A stretch of DNA of 64,000 nucleotides. It comes from Candidatus Villigracilis saccharophilus. Its GTDB lineage: Bacteria > Chloroflexota > Anaerolineae > Anaerolineales > Villigracilaceae. Numbering within the stretch: the stretch's first letter is position 1; the number at the start of each line of letters is the position of its first letter. The position numbers and the translations under genes were made by a program. The stretch spans positions 11,737-75,736 of the forward strand of contig JADJNA010000026.1 in assembly GCA_016709305.1 (NCBI GenBank), in the 5' to 3' direction. Below are positions 24,094 through 34,191 of the stretch, in pieces. A model generated the notes under the pieces. It was not told where the DNA came from. It saw only the letters and a program-made list of their open reading frames with translations, and searched no databases.

Positions 24094-24597
24094 TTAATCC
24101 AATAGGGACTGCGGAATGTTACCGCCATTCTCGGCGATCTTCTTCAACACTTCCTTGTGAAGCCAGACGTTCATTTTGGCTGAGTCGTGCATCAGTTCAG
24201 CAGGGCAGCCAAGTTCGGTCGCCAGTTCGTTGCGCGCCTCGCGGCTGCTATCAATATCAAGAAGCTTGAGCAGATCCACGATCGATACTTTCCAATTGAG
24301 CCCTTTTCCAACGGAAAGTTCTTCCAGCTGTTTGACGACATCCACCTCTGAAATTGCCACCGGTACTGGAGCTTTCACAGGTTCGATGGTTTTTAGGGAA
24401 TCGAGATCGTTCTTCTCGGCTTTCATACCCGCGGGTCTAGCAACTGATGCAACCGTTGCAGGTTTGGCAGCAACAGCTGGAGGTGCCTGTTTTACAGGGG
24501 CGGCAGGTTTTGCAGGTGCGGCAACTTGAACGGGTTCGGCGGCCGGTTCATTTTTTTTGATCCCCAACTTTTCGAGAATTTTAGAGAAAAATCCCAT
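24094..24597 (-). CDS. DUF3597 family protein
   Basis: A 167-residue protein, starting at the ATG at 24597 with AAGGAG 10 bases upstream. An N-terminal amphipathic stretch MGFFSKILEKLGIKK is followed by an Ala/Pro/Lys-rich linker (about 17-60). The C-terminal domain contains LNWKVSIVDLLKLLDIDSS, REARNELATELG and a terminal MNVWLHKEVLKKIAENGG, which is the signature of DUF3597. The domain resembles LysM-linked cell-surface proteins in other bacteria, but its role is not established. Single gene with its own terminator. Confidence 0.8.
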   Translation of the reverse strand: MGFFSKILEKLGIKKNEPAAEPVQVAAPAKPAAPVKQAPPAVAAKPATVASVARPAGMKAEKNDLDSLKTIEPVKAPVPVAISEVDVVKQLEELSVGKGLNWKVSIVDLLKLLDIDSSREARNELATELGCPAELMHDSAKMNVWLHKEVLKKIAENGGNIPQSLLD

Positions 24598-24953
24598 GAT
24601 ATACATACTCCTTTTTTATGGCTTGAATAGAATTAATACGGATGGAAATCAGTTTTCATCCTTATGATCAACAAATTTATTATAACCTTTTAACCGCGGA
24701 ATAAAAACATTTTACGCAAAACGGCTTGAGGATTTTTTCGAATCCAGCCGTGTCTGAGAGAGCCGTGTTATATGATCCATAAAGACGGTCTTGGTTTCTT
24801 ATGGGCCGCGCGCTGATCTGGTTGATGAATGGCGTGTTTTTTTTGGCTTGCCCGAATGTTCCAGCGGGCAAGCCTCATGAAAATATAAAAACTTGTAGGT
24901 CAACAAATAGCTTTGTTGCGGGACGATTGTACAAATTAATGGGGGATCAGTTA

Positions 24954-24997
24954 TTGATGGGAACGCCGCGGCTATGGCGTTCCCATCAATTTTATTT
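24954..24997. terminator. Terminator downstream of the secreted nuclease gene
   Basis: TTGATGGGAACGCC and its exact reverse complement form a 14-bp stem around GCGGCTAT; a T-rich tract follows on the plus strand. It lies 19 bases past the nuclease stop (25008). The rest of the 410-base gap 24598-25007 shows no gene. Confidence 0.7.
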
Positions 24998-25007
24998 TGC
25001 CTTGTTC

Positions 25008-28000
25008 TTACTTATGGATGACGATACTGCCTTTGCCAAGCGGCATGGTGGGGCTGGCATTAACTGGCGCGCCTGACTGGTTGTCGTAGACCACGGCATT
25101 GCCGTTGTCCATATCCCAGATGCGCAGGCGGAATTTGTCGACGCCGCCACCGCCGGTAACCTGTCCATCGATCACAGTCACGGAGAAGCCGTATTGATGA
25201 GTACTTCCTTCAACACTGCCCGTACCCTGGAACTGGGCCTTGGACGCAGTCAGGGTCAGCCATTGGGCGTTGGCGGAATGGAAATGGAACGCGCCTGCTT
25301 CCAATTCAAACTCGGTTTCGCTTGTGAGCGCGCCATTCTTATTGTATTTGGCAACGAACCCGAATTTGCCTTTGCCAACGGCGGAAGGATCGGCAACATA
25401 GGCGCCGGCGGGGGAGTTGATCCAGCCGCCGCCGGTGACGAATCCGCCGTTTGGATCGTACGCGACGATAAATTCGTAGGCGGCCTGGTCAGTGTTGCCG
25501 TAGCCATCATCCACAGTGACAGTGATAGTGTACACGCCCGCTGTGGAATAAATGTGCGAATTGTTAATTGTGCCGGACCCGTTCGATTCAATGATCGTGC
25601 CAGTGGATGTGGCCCCATCGCCCCAGTCCCAGACTGCTGTGTGTACGTCAAGCTTGTCCGGGTCGGTGAATGAAACGCTCGCGTTGATTGTTGTGCCAAC
25701 GGAAACGAGGCTGGAAGAGACCGAGATGATACCCAGCTCAGGCGGGTAGTTGACTGGATTAAGGCCAATCACGACCGCGTCATGATCTGAGGTGCGATAT
25801 GCGTTCACTTCGTAGAGCGCGTCCTGCGCGGCAGGTTTGAAGGAAGTATCGTAATCAAGGATATCCGGCTCATCAGAGTTGATGTGCCATTCTGTTGCGC
25901 CGCTGATCTGGGCGAGCAGACTCGCATTTGCCAGTGCGTGATCGAGATAACCGGCCTGCCCGTCGAACGTGTACGAGTAGGCATAGGTTCCCTGGAAGTT
26001 CGCGATCAAGTTGGTGAAATCATCGCTTGTTCCAGCGAGGTCATCGGAGCCGGCTTTGATCTCATCGATCGTATCTTCCTGGGCATAGGAGTTCAAATCG
26101 CCGACAATGATAAAGTCGGGGTCGCCGCTGCCGGTCGGGTCGGTGGCGAGCCAATCCACCAGTGCCTCTGCCGCGTTTCTGCGGGTCTGGCTGCAATTGC
26201 CCTGACCATCCAACAGGTCTGGGTCACCGACATCGAGACAATCAGATCCCTTGGATTTTAGGTGATTAACCACGACAGTAAAGCGCGCACCCGTGGCGTT
26301 AACTACGAAAGTCTGCGCCAGTGTCGGGCGGCTCTTGGTATCAATGAAGCGCGGGTCATCGGTTGAATCAAGGATTTGGAACGAGCCGACAGGTGATACA
26401 ACCGCAGGTCTGTAGATCATGCCGACCTTGATCGCATCCGTACCAATGGTGCCGGTGGCGATGTAATCGTAACCCGGCAACCCGGATGCAATACTAGCCA
26501 GCGGCTCGACACCGGTTGAGTTTTCCAGCTCGTTCAAGCCGATGATATCGGCATCGAGACCGGAAAGCGCCTGCAGGAGTTTGTCGCGTTGGCGCGTGAA
26601 TTCCAAAGGCTGGTCACTATCCCAACCGCGACATTCCACATTGTTAAGCGGACCGCATTTATTATCCAACACGCCTGATGGGAAATCTGCTGTGACAAAG
26701 AAGTTGAGCGTGTTCATCGCCGCAACGCGGACGGTTCCGCCCACGGGTTCGGGGGCAGCCGGTCGCGGGTTCACGGAGGTGTAATCCGCCGCTGCGGTCG
26801 GGACGATGCGGTACAGATTGAAATCATAGGCGAGCACGCCGACCGCGTTTTGGACCGTATCACCGCCGCGGAATTTATTTGCCAGCGAGAATGGAAGTCC
26901 GTTCGGGTGGCGAAGTACGGCGGGGTTTTGCGCACTCTGTACATCATCAAGCGTGATGCGGCTCAGGGCATTGGCGGTGGCGCGGGCATTGGCGGCGGCA
27001 CCGGGCTCATCAATGGCTGTACCAGTGAAGGGGCGGGTTTCGCCAGCCAGCGGTTGCGCCAGAACGATTTCGCCAAAGCGGTCATAGTTGAAATATTCTG
27101 CAATGACCAGTGACTGCGGGAAGCGCACCAACATGCCTTCATAGCGTTCTGGGGAGTTGGCGTCTGCGAACGGCAAAGTAACATCGGTCGCGGCAACGGA
27201 GCCGGTACCGCAGTTGATGACGTTCGCGGCAGGCACGGCGGATGAATTACTGTTCGTGCCATTGAGCGCGGTCTGGTTGAAGCGCTCGCGGGCGAAGCCG
27301 GTCACACGCACCACCTGTCCAACGCTTACAAGGTTGGTTGAGCCGCTGAATACAAAGATGCCGTCTGATGTGGCGGGGTCCCCATCACCGCTTAAGTCTT
27401 GAATGTAGAAACCGGATGCTGCGGCAGTTCCTTCGAAATCGCCAACCACAACACCTTTGGTGGAGACTGTGCCAGTGAACGCGGCGGCAAGTCCGCTGCC
27501 TTGGATGGCGTAGATGGGAGTGTAGTCTGCGCAAATATCATATGCTGTAAAGCCAACCACAAAGTTGAAAACCATATTGTCAGGCGGATCGTTTCCATCC
27601 TGATCGCTGATTTGGTCAGCCAGTACGGTTAATGTACAGGTCTCACCATGGACCAGCACAACACCTGGATCAAGTGCGAAGGTGGTTGGCCCGCCGCTGA
27701 ATGTGGTGGCAACTGCTCCGCTGGTGGAGCAATCCAATGTGAACCAGGCTGTGGTCACATTGACCGGTTCACTAAATGTAACAGTCAGGTTGGAACCGAC
27801 CGGGAAGTTTGTAGCGCCGTTCAATGGGAAAGTGGCGGCAACCGAGGGGGCGGCATCCGCGGCATCTTCGTTAAGGATCGTTCCGCTGCCCTGGGCATCT
27901 ACCACTGCGGCGCCGGTCACGTTTGTGACATCGACGAAGAAGTTCTCATCCGCTTCATTGGACGATGTCGCCATTGACCAGAACGCTGAACGAATAACTG

Positions 28001-28953
28001 GAAGATCCCTCGGGGATAGTTTGACTTGTCAGCGATACGGCTGTGAAATCGTCTGGTGATGTGGCTGTATCATCCTGTGTGGCAATGTCAAATGTCACAC
28101 CGCCCGCGCCAGCCGCTGACGAAAGGCTGACTGTGAAATTGAAGGCTGTGGTGCCGGCATTTCCTTCACTGGCAGAGACATCTGTGATGGTCAGGTTGGG
28201 CAGGGCTACGGAGGTGTTGGGTGTGATCGAGAAATCATCGACCGCCAGGCCATCATCTGAGCCTGGAGATAAATCAGATTCGTTCCAGCGAATCCAGAAT
28301 GAGGCTCCATTGGAAATACTTAAGCCTGTAATCGAAAAACTCACAGCAGTTTGGTTTGCCGATGAATTGCCATTCAATGCACCCGCTATACCGGCAACCA
28401 CAGGGCTTGAGAAATCAAGACTGTTGTAATCTATCCAGGTACCCGTATCAAGACTCGTTGCATTTGTGCTAAGTTGGAAATCCAGTCTGTCAGCACCGCG
28501 CCCGACTGTGTTTTGACCGAGACGCCACATTTCACCAACATAGGAAACATCAAGCGAGGTAATGGTACTGCCGGTGTTGTTCGTGAACTGAGCGCCAATC
28601 GTGGGATTCAATGTGCCGCTAAATAGAGTCCCCAAAGCGCGTTCCGTACTGGCCGCGGCTCCAAAGCTGTACGTATCCCCGCCAGTACCTGAGCCGGTGC
28701 CAGTGTTGTGCTGCCCGTTATTGGAGGCGCTGCTACCGGTTTCATTCAAATACCAGCCGTTGATGGTGAGGTTGTTGGCTGTTCCGGTGTTGGCAAGCGT
28801 GTCAAAGTTTTGGGTATATGCGCTGCCAAGTGTGGTCAGACTCACTGACCCTGAGCCGCCTCCAAGCGCTTGCGCCTTTTGCAGTGGTAAAGCCGTAATC
28901 ATCAAAGCCAATATCGTTATCAATGAAAATACTTTAAATGAACCTTTATTCAT
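25008..28953 (-). CDS. Large secreted ExeM/NucH-type nuclease (frame broken near 27960)
   Basis: About 1315 residues once the break is joined. It starts at 28953 after AAGGAG with a signal peptide ending in KAQA. Order: an N-terminal beta-rich region, a Calx-beta repeat, a bacterial Ig-like domain (SVAATFPLNGATNFPVGSN), an OB-fold/lamin-tail region, an endonuclease/exonuclease/phosphatase domain, a PKD domain and a C-terminal beta domain. Nuclease motifs are visible: AAMNTLNFF, IIGLNELEN, VVNHLKSKG, IIVGDLNSYAQED and RTSDHDAVV. This is the ExeM/NucH layout: extracellular, metal-dependent DNA degradation for nutrients or biofilm turnover. The two frames overlap at a GG (27960-27961); one base less gives NGDIVNEADENFFV, the standard Calx-beta pattern. 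Confidence 0.85.
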
Positions 28954-29188
28954 CCGATTCTCCTTATATAAAATGGGTGGCGCGGAAATTTTTCATGCTT
29001 TGTATGTACACGGTTGAAATTGCATTTTCTAAAAAATAAAACCTCCCGAAGTTAGATCCAATTGGTAGACTCCTAAATTGGACAACTGTTATCCAATAAT
29101 AAATATTTTAGGTTACTCTATTCAAAAACGCAAGAATACTAGCGTACTATTTTTTAATTAGACCGCCGCTCCTGCTATAATCCGCAAA

Positions 29189-29977
29189 ATGAAAAACGAA
29201 AAGCAACCTCTCTGGACGCGTGACTCATCTGTTCTGCTTGGCGGATTCTTCGTCATCATTTTTCTGATCGCGTATATTTGGTGGCCGCTTGCTGAAGAAG
29301 CTCTCGCGTATGTAGATTGGAGCGGCGCGTGGTGGCTGTACATGGATTGGCTGCTATTTGGTATTTTTCTTTTTATGTCCATTACGATCGTGGCACGCGC
29401 GGATCTCAGGACCGATGTGCTGATCGTCTTCGTCGGCATGTGCGGCGGGCTGGCAATAGAATCATGGGGCACGCAGACCAACCTCTGGCATTACTACACA
29501 GCCGAGCGCCCGCCCTTGTGGATCATCCCTGCCTGGCCGATCGCGAATTTATCCATTGATCGAATTACAAGGCTGCTTAATTGGGCAATTGAACAGGCGA
29601 GCCGCAAAAGCAAGCCAGCCATTCTTCATTTCCTATTCTTTGCCGTTTATTGGATCACATTCGCCTGCTTCTTGATCTTGATGCTGGTCTTTGTTTCCCC
29701 GACATTCGACAAGTCCTATACATGGCTCTCGCTGATGTTGTGTGTCCTGCTGATCCTCACGCCAACCGATCATCGCTTTGCTGTGCTGACGTTCATCGCG
29801 GGCGCGGGGCTTGGCTACTTCCTTGAGTTGTGGGGCACAACCCGCGAATGTTGGACTTACTACACAAATGAGACTCCGCCTTTCTTTGCGGTCTTGGCGC
29901 ATGGCATGGCCGCGGTCGCTTTTTGGAGGGCGGGGTTATTGATGAAGATGATTTGGGAGAGGGTGAGAAGAAGGTAG
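29189..29977 (+). CDS. Polytopic membrane protein with internal duplication
   Basis: A 262-residue protein with about six or seven transmembrane helices. Two copies of one motif are visible: AIESWGTQTNLWHYYTAERPP (about residues 91-111) and FLELWGTTRECWTYYTNETPP (about 212-232). Both share E-x-WGT, W-x-YYT and PP at loop ends, so the protein arose by duplication of a three-helix unit. Conserved Trp and Tyr near the membrane face could bind a ligand. The family was not recognised. It is divergent from the nuclease gene and has its own terminator. Confidence 0.65.
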   Translation: MKNEKQPLWTRDSSVLLGGFFVIIFLIAYIWWPLAEEALAYVDWSGAWWLYMDWLLFGIFLFMSITIVARADLRTDVLIVFVGMCGGLAIESWGTQTNLWHYYTAERPPLWIIPAWPIANLSIDRITRLLNWAIEQASRKSKPAILHFLFFAVYWITFACFLILMLVFVSPTFDKSYTWLSLMLCVLLILTPTDHRFAVLTFIAGAGLGYFLELWGTTRECWTYYTNETPPFFAVLAHGMAAVAFWRAGLLMKMIWERVRRR

Positions 29978-30004
29978 TTTGTCGTGCGGAGTGAGTAGTA
30001 TGAG

Positions 30005-30038
30005 GTTCGTGAGATTTGATGATCTCACGAACTTTTTT
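30005..30038 (+). terminator. Intrinsic terminator
   Basis: GTTCGTGAGAT and ATCTCACGAAC form an 11-bp perfect stem with six T directly after, 28 bases past the stop of the duplicated membrane protein gene. Confidence 0.9.
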
Positions 30039-30122
30039 GTTAAATGATTCGCAGGGAGAGTCAACTTTGGAGAGTACGATCAAGAAAAGGTCAAGAAAGG
30101 AGCGATATGACGTTTATTACTA

Positions 30123-30150
30123 TTGACAGGCGGGGGAATCGTCGTAAAAT
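30123..30150 (+). promoter_or_regulatory. Promoter of the TetR-efflux operon
   Basis: TTGACA (30123-30128), 16-base spacer and TAAAAT (30145-30150). The expected start of transcription lies inside the operator array that follows. Confidence 0.7.
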
Positions 30151-30151
30151 G

Positions 30152-30199
30152 TGACCTGGTGGTCATGTGACCATCAGGTCATGTGACTCGGAGGTCACT
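30152..30199 (+). promoter_or_regulatory. Triple palindromic operator of the TetR regulator
   Basis: Three 16-bp units in tandem (from 30152, 30168 and 30184), each a palindrome of the type TGACC-N4-GGTCA; the third is weaker (TGACTCGGAGGTCA). The array covers the space between the -10 box and the start codon and includes the GGAGG ribosome binding site, so bound protein would block transcription and perhaps translation. Confidence 0.75.
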
Positions 30200-30201
30200 A
30201 A

Positions 30202-30865
30202 ATGCCCAAGCAAACATTTCTCAACCTGCCTGAAGAAAAACGCAATTTCATTATTAATGCCGCCGCGGATGAATTTGCTGAGTACGGCTTTGAAGCAGCA
30301 TCCATCAACCGCATTGTGGCCAACAGCAAGATCTCCAAGGGAAGCTTCTATCAATATTTTGAGGATAAGGCTGATGTTTTCAGGGGGTTTGATCGATGCG
30401 GTTACGCAGGAGAAGGCGATCTTCTTCAAAGACAGGCACCCGCCAAGCCAGGGTCAAAGTGTGTTTGGTTATTTCCGCTGGCTTACGAAGATCGGTATTG
30501 AATTCAACTCTGCCTATCCGAGCATGGTGCAAGCCACCAGCCGCGTCTTGTTCGTTGAAGGTCTGTATTATGGCAAGCTCTTTGCTGAATATCATGAAAG
30601 AACGAAGCAGGCCTTGACCGCGATGATCAAACAGGCCATGGAGCTTGGGGAGGTTGATCCAAGCATTGATATGGAACTGGCGGTCATGATCATGGAGATC
30701 TGGACGAATGCGATCACCACGTACATCCTGAATGAAGGCATGAAACAAAAGGATATTATGAAGTGGGTGCGTTCGGCGAAAACCCAGGAAAGAATAGACA
30801 AGCTATTGTATGTCATGGAATATGGCTTGCGCAAGACAGAATCTCAATTTGTAAGTGATCTTTAA
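30202..30865 (+). CDS. TetR-family repressor (frame broken at 30383-30387)
   Basis: Starts at the ATG at 30202. The N-terminal HTH is typical: INAAADEFAEYGFEAASINRI, VANSKISKGSFYQYFEDK. After ADVFRG the frame is lost at a G5 run; one G less continues FRGLIDAVTQEKAIFFKDRH and an all-helical ligand domain to 30865, about 220 residues in total. Such proteins repress efflux or stress genes until a ligand binds. It is the first gene of an operon with two permeases, an ATPase and two adaptor lipoproteins, and its triple operator overlaps its own promoter, so it is autoregulated. Confidence 0.85.
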
Positions 30866-30881
30866 ACGAAGGAGAACATTA

Positions 30882-32108
30882 ATGAATTTATATCTGCGCC
30901 TTGCGTGGCGCAACGTCTGGCGGCATAAACGCCGCACGATCATTATTGTCCTTGCCATGTCGTTGACATTGGCGTTGATGATGTTCTACGATGGGCTGAT
31001 GTATGGCTTTACCGATGCGATCTACGGCAATGCCGTCAAGGTGCTGGGCGGCAACATCCAGGTCCATGCGGAAGGCTTTCGAGCGCAGGCAAATTCGACC
31101 CCGCTTTTGCCGTTGACGGATCCGCTGGCAGTGGTGAAGGCGGCTGAAATGAATCCGTTGACGCTGGCGGCGACGAGGCGCATTCATACGGGCGGGCTGG
31201 TCACCAGCCGTGAGGGGGCGTTTGCCGTGGGCATTACCGGCGTTGAGCCGGAAAAGGAAATGCCTGTCAACATCATTGGACAGAATGTAAAAGAAGGCCG
31301 CAACCTGACCAGCGCTGATCTGGATAATGTGTTGATCGGTAAAGGACTTGCGGAGGCAATGGGCGTGAGCGTGGGAGACCGCGTCACCCTGGTCGGCCGT
31401 TCACAGCATGAGCAAATGCGCCAGCGCACAATGACTATCATTGGCATCTTTGATCTGGGCATGGCGGACATTGAGAAACAAACTGTTTACATTTCCCTTG
31501 GCGAGGCGCAGGCGCTTTACGAGTTGGAACAAGCCACCGAGGTGGCGGTCTTCCTTGAAAGGCTTGGGCAGGAAGGGGATGTGATCAGCGCGATGCAGGC
31601 GAGCCTGCCCGGCTATGAGATCGAGTCGTTTCAGGCAAATTATCCCGACCTCGCTTCGGCGATCAACACCAAGGGCGGCGTGATGAACGTGTTCAGCGTG
31701 ATCATCATTGCCATTGCCGGTGTGGGTATCCTTAACCTGCTGTTGATGGCCGTCTACGAACGGACGCGGGAAATCGGTGTGCTGGGAGCAATGGGACTAA
31801 AGCCGAATCAAATTTCGCTGCTCTTCATTCTTGAAGGCACCATGATCGGGCTGGTGGGCGTTGCGGTCGGCATCCTCTTTGGCTTGGCGCTGAACGGCTA
31901 CTTGATGAGTGTGGGACTCGATTTTGGCGATTTGACCAGCGCAACGAGTTATATGGCTTTGATGCAATCCCGTGTGTATCCCACCCTGGGTCTTGAGAAA
32001 TTGTTAATGCGTGCTTCGATGATTGCGATTATCTCCGCGCTGGCGGCGCTCATTCCTGCCGCTGAAGCCGGGCGGCGCGAACCTGCCGAAGCCCTGCATT
32101 TTGTATGA
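30882..32108 (+). CDS. MacB/FtsX-type ABC permease 1
   Basis: A 408-residue permease. The ATG at 30882 has AAGGAGA 8 bases upstream. Topology is one N-terminal helix (RRTIIIVLAMSLTLALMMF), a large extracytoplasmic MacB-like periplasmic-core domain (about 50-270) and three C-terminal helices with the coupling motif MAVYERTREIGVLGAMG (about 300). It matches LolC/LolE/MacB permeases, which extract lipoproteins or act as mechanotransducers with an adaptor. Partner of the next permease, whose start overlaps by 4 bases, and of the LolD-like ATPase. Confidence 0.9.
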   Translation: MNLYLRLAWRNVWRHKRRTIIIVLAMSLTLALMMFYDGLMYGFTDAIYGNAVKVLGGNIQVHAEGFRAQANSTPLLPLTDPLAVVKAAEMNPLTLAATRRIHTGGLVTSREGAFAVGITGVEPEKEMPVNIIGQNVKEGRNLTSADLDNVLIGKGLAEAMGVSVGDRVTLVGRSQHEQMRQRTMTIIGIFDLGMADIEKQTVYISLGEAQALYELEQATEVAVFLERLGQEGDVISAMQASLPGYEIESFQANYPDLASAINTKGGVMNVFSVIIIAIAGVGILNLLLMAVYERTREIGVLGAMGLKPNQISLLFILEGTMIGLVGVAVGILFGLALNGYLMSVGLDFGDLTSATSYMALMQSRVYPTLGLEKLLMRASMIAIISALAALIPAAEAGRREPAEALHFV

Positions 32109-33334
32109 GGCATGTCATGATACAAATCCTAAAAATGGCTTTTCGTGATCTCGGACGCAACCGTCGCCGTTCCTTTTTTTCCGCGCTGGCGGTGGGAGCC
32201 GGGCTTGCCCTGCTGATCCTGATGGCGTCCGTGATCGAAGGGGAAATGGGCAGCGCGATCGAGTCTGCCATCCAATTGCAGAGCGGACATATTCAGATCC
32301 GCGCGGCTACTTACGATGAAAATAAATCCAGCCTGAAGTGGCAGGACCTGGTTGCCGACCCGGACCAGATCGCAGGTCAGATCGCTGCGCTGGATCAAGT
32401 CAAGACTGCGACGCCGCGATTGTATGCGAGCGGATTCCTTTCCTCGGGAACTCAATCCGCAAGCGCGCGTATCACAGGCATTGATCCGCTGTCCGCCGCG
32501 AGCGATCCATATCGAAAGGGTGTCATCAGCGGCGAGTATCTTAGCCCTGATGACCGCGAAGCGATCCTGATCGGCAAGCCGATGGCGGAGAAGTTGAGCT
32601 TGAGTGTTGGTGATCGAGTCGGCCTGTCACTCAACACCGCAGACGGCGATGTGCAGGACCAAACCTTTATTGTGAAGGGTATTTACACAACCAATACCTA
32701 TGGCTTCGACAGCGCGACGGTTTTCCTGCCATTGGCAAAAGCGCAGGCGATCACGCGTACAGAGAATCACGCCAGCACGATTTTTGTGCTGCTCAACGAT
32801 ACTGCCTTGACCGACTCGGTCGTAAGCGCCCTTAACGTCTCAAACCTTGAGATCAAAACCTGGCGGGATTTAAATGCCCTGTTCGTCGAGTATGAAACCA
32901 TGGCAGAAAGTTATATCGGGATCTTTTACATGATCATCCTGGCGATCTCCGCCTCGGTCATCATCAACACCTTGATCATGTCGGTCTACGAACGCACGCG
33001 GGAGATCGGGATCCTGTCCGCGATCGGCATGCGAGGCAACCGCATCATGATGTTGTTCCTGGCTGAATCATCCATGCTGGCAATTGGCGGTGTGCTGATG
33101 GGATTGGTCATCGGCGTGCTTGCAACCCTGTATTTCAACCGAAATGGATTCTATATCGGCAATATGGGGCTGAGCGGCATCATGATCACTGATACGATCT
33201 ATGCCAAACTAACAATGGATAACCTTATCAACCTGACCATCATGACATTCGTGGTCACAATATTGTCCGGGCTGTACCCGGCTGTGATGGCGTCTCGTAT
33301 GCAGCCTGTTGCGGCTCTGCGGGCAGAAAAATAA
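32105..33334 (+). CDS. MacB/FtsX-type ABC permease 2
   Basis: A 409-residue permease homologous to the preceding one. An N-terminal helix after FRDLGRNRRRSFFSALAVG, an extracytoplasmic domain, and three C-terminal helices with MSVYERTREIGILSAIGM. The start at 32105 overlaps the previous stop (ATGA); an in-frame ATG at 32117 is an alternative. The two different permeases would form a heterodimer, as LolC and LolE do. Seventy-seven bases separate it from the ATPase gene. Confidence 0.9.
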   Translation: MRHVMIQILKMAFRDLGRNRRRSFFSALAVGAGLALLILMASVIEGEMGSAIESAIQLQSGHIQIRAATYDENKSSLKWQDLVADPDQIAGQIAALDQVKTATPRLYASGFLSSGTQSASARITGIDPLSAASDPYRKGVISGEYLSPDDREAILIGKPMAEKLSLSVGDRVGLSLNTADGDVQDQTFIVKGIYTTNTYGFDSATVFLPLAKAQAITRTENHASTIFVLLNDTALTDSVVSALNVSNLEIKTWRDLNALFVEYETMAESYIGIFYMIILAISASVIINTLIMSVYERTREIGILSAIGMRGNRIMMLFLAESSMLAIGGVLMGLVIGVLATLYFNRNGFYIGNMGLSGIMITDTIYAKLTMDNLINLTIMTFVVTILSGLYPAVMASRMQPVAALRAEK

Positions 33335-33411
33335 AAAAATGGACTCCGGCGTCTCACGACGTTGGTAAACTGAAAGTCGAAAAGGCTTTCGAGTCCGCAA
33401 GGAGAAATATC

Positions 33412-34098
33412 ATGGAAATCGTAAAAATTGAAAACGTCACACGTGCATATAAAATTGGAAAACTCGAGACGCAGGCGTTACGCGGCGTCAACCTGTCCAT
33501 TGGGAGTGGAGAATTTACTTCATTCGTGGGTCCTTCCGGTTCAGGCAAAACCACGCTTTTGCAAATGATCGGCTGTTTGGATCAGCCGACAGCGGGGCGG
33601 GTCTTCGTCAATGGAAAGGATGTCACTTCTCTTAACCGCAATCAACGCGCCGATATGCGCCGCGAAAATATCGGTTTTATTTTTCAATTCTTCGCACTTA
33701 TCCCAACGCTGAGCGCATATGAGAATATCGAAATGCCGCTCCTGCTGAATGGTCAGGCGGCGGGGGAGCGCAAAGACCGCGTGCTGGAATTGCTCAAGGC
33801 TGTGGATCTGCTCGACCGGGTCAATAACCGCCCCGATCAATTAAGCGGCGGACAGCAGCAACGTGTTGCGATCGCGCGGGCGCTCGCGCCAAGACCGTCC
33901 TTGATCCTGGCCGACGAGCCCACGGCCAACCTTGATACTGAAAATGGCCGACAGGTAATGGACATCATGAAGAAGTTGAATAAGGACACCGGGGTCACTT
34001 TTATCTTTGCCACTCACGATTCACGCGTCATCAGTTATGCCGAGCGTGTGGTCACCCTGGAAGATGGTTTGATCGTTACGGATTCTGCGGCTAAATAA
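33412..34098 (+). CDS. LolD/MacB-type ABC ATPase
   Basis: A 228-residue ATP-binding subunit with Walker A GPSGSGKTT (residues 40-48), Q-loop Gln92 (FIFQFF), signature LSGGQQQR (144-151), Walker B LILADEPTANLD and H-loop ATHDS. All catalytic residues are present. Length and the LSGGQQQRVAIARAL segment are those of the LolD/MacB/YtrE group, which energises FtsX-like permeases. It serves the two permeases upstream; the adaptor lipoproteins follow. Confidence 0.93.
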   Translation: MEIVKIENVTRAYKIGKLETQALRGVNLSIGSGEFTSFVGPSGSGKTTLLQMIGCLDQPTAGRVFVNGKDVTSLNRNQRADMRRENIGFIFQFFALIPTLSAYENIEMPLLLNGQAAGERKDRVLELLKAVDLLDRVNNRPDQLSGGQQQRVAIARALAPRPSLILADEPTANLDTENGRQVMDIMKKLNKDTGVTFIFATHDSRVISYAERVVTLEDGLIVTDSAAK

Positions 34099-34099
34099 G

Positions 34100-34152
34100 A
34101 CCTGTAGAATACCAGATAATACCTGTGCAAAACCTGTGCAATACGGTATAAT
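34100..34152 (+). promoter_or_regulatory. Internal promoter and ACCTGTGCAA repeats before the adaptor genes
   Basis: TATAAT at 34147-34152 is preceded by copies of ACCTGTGCAA at 34121-34130 and 34132-34141 and a variant ACCTGTAGAA at 34100-34109. The -35 position falls within the first exact copy (TGTGCA), so an activator or repressor site is likely. Confidence 0.45.
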
Positions 34153-34191
34153 ATTTTCAGCTAATATTTCACAGTTTTTGGAGATCTAATA

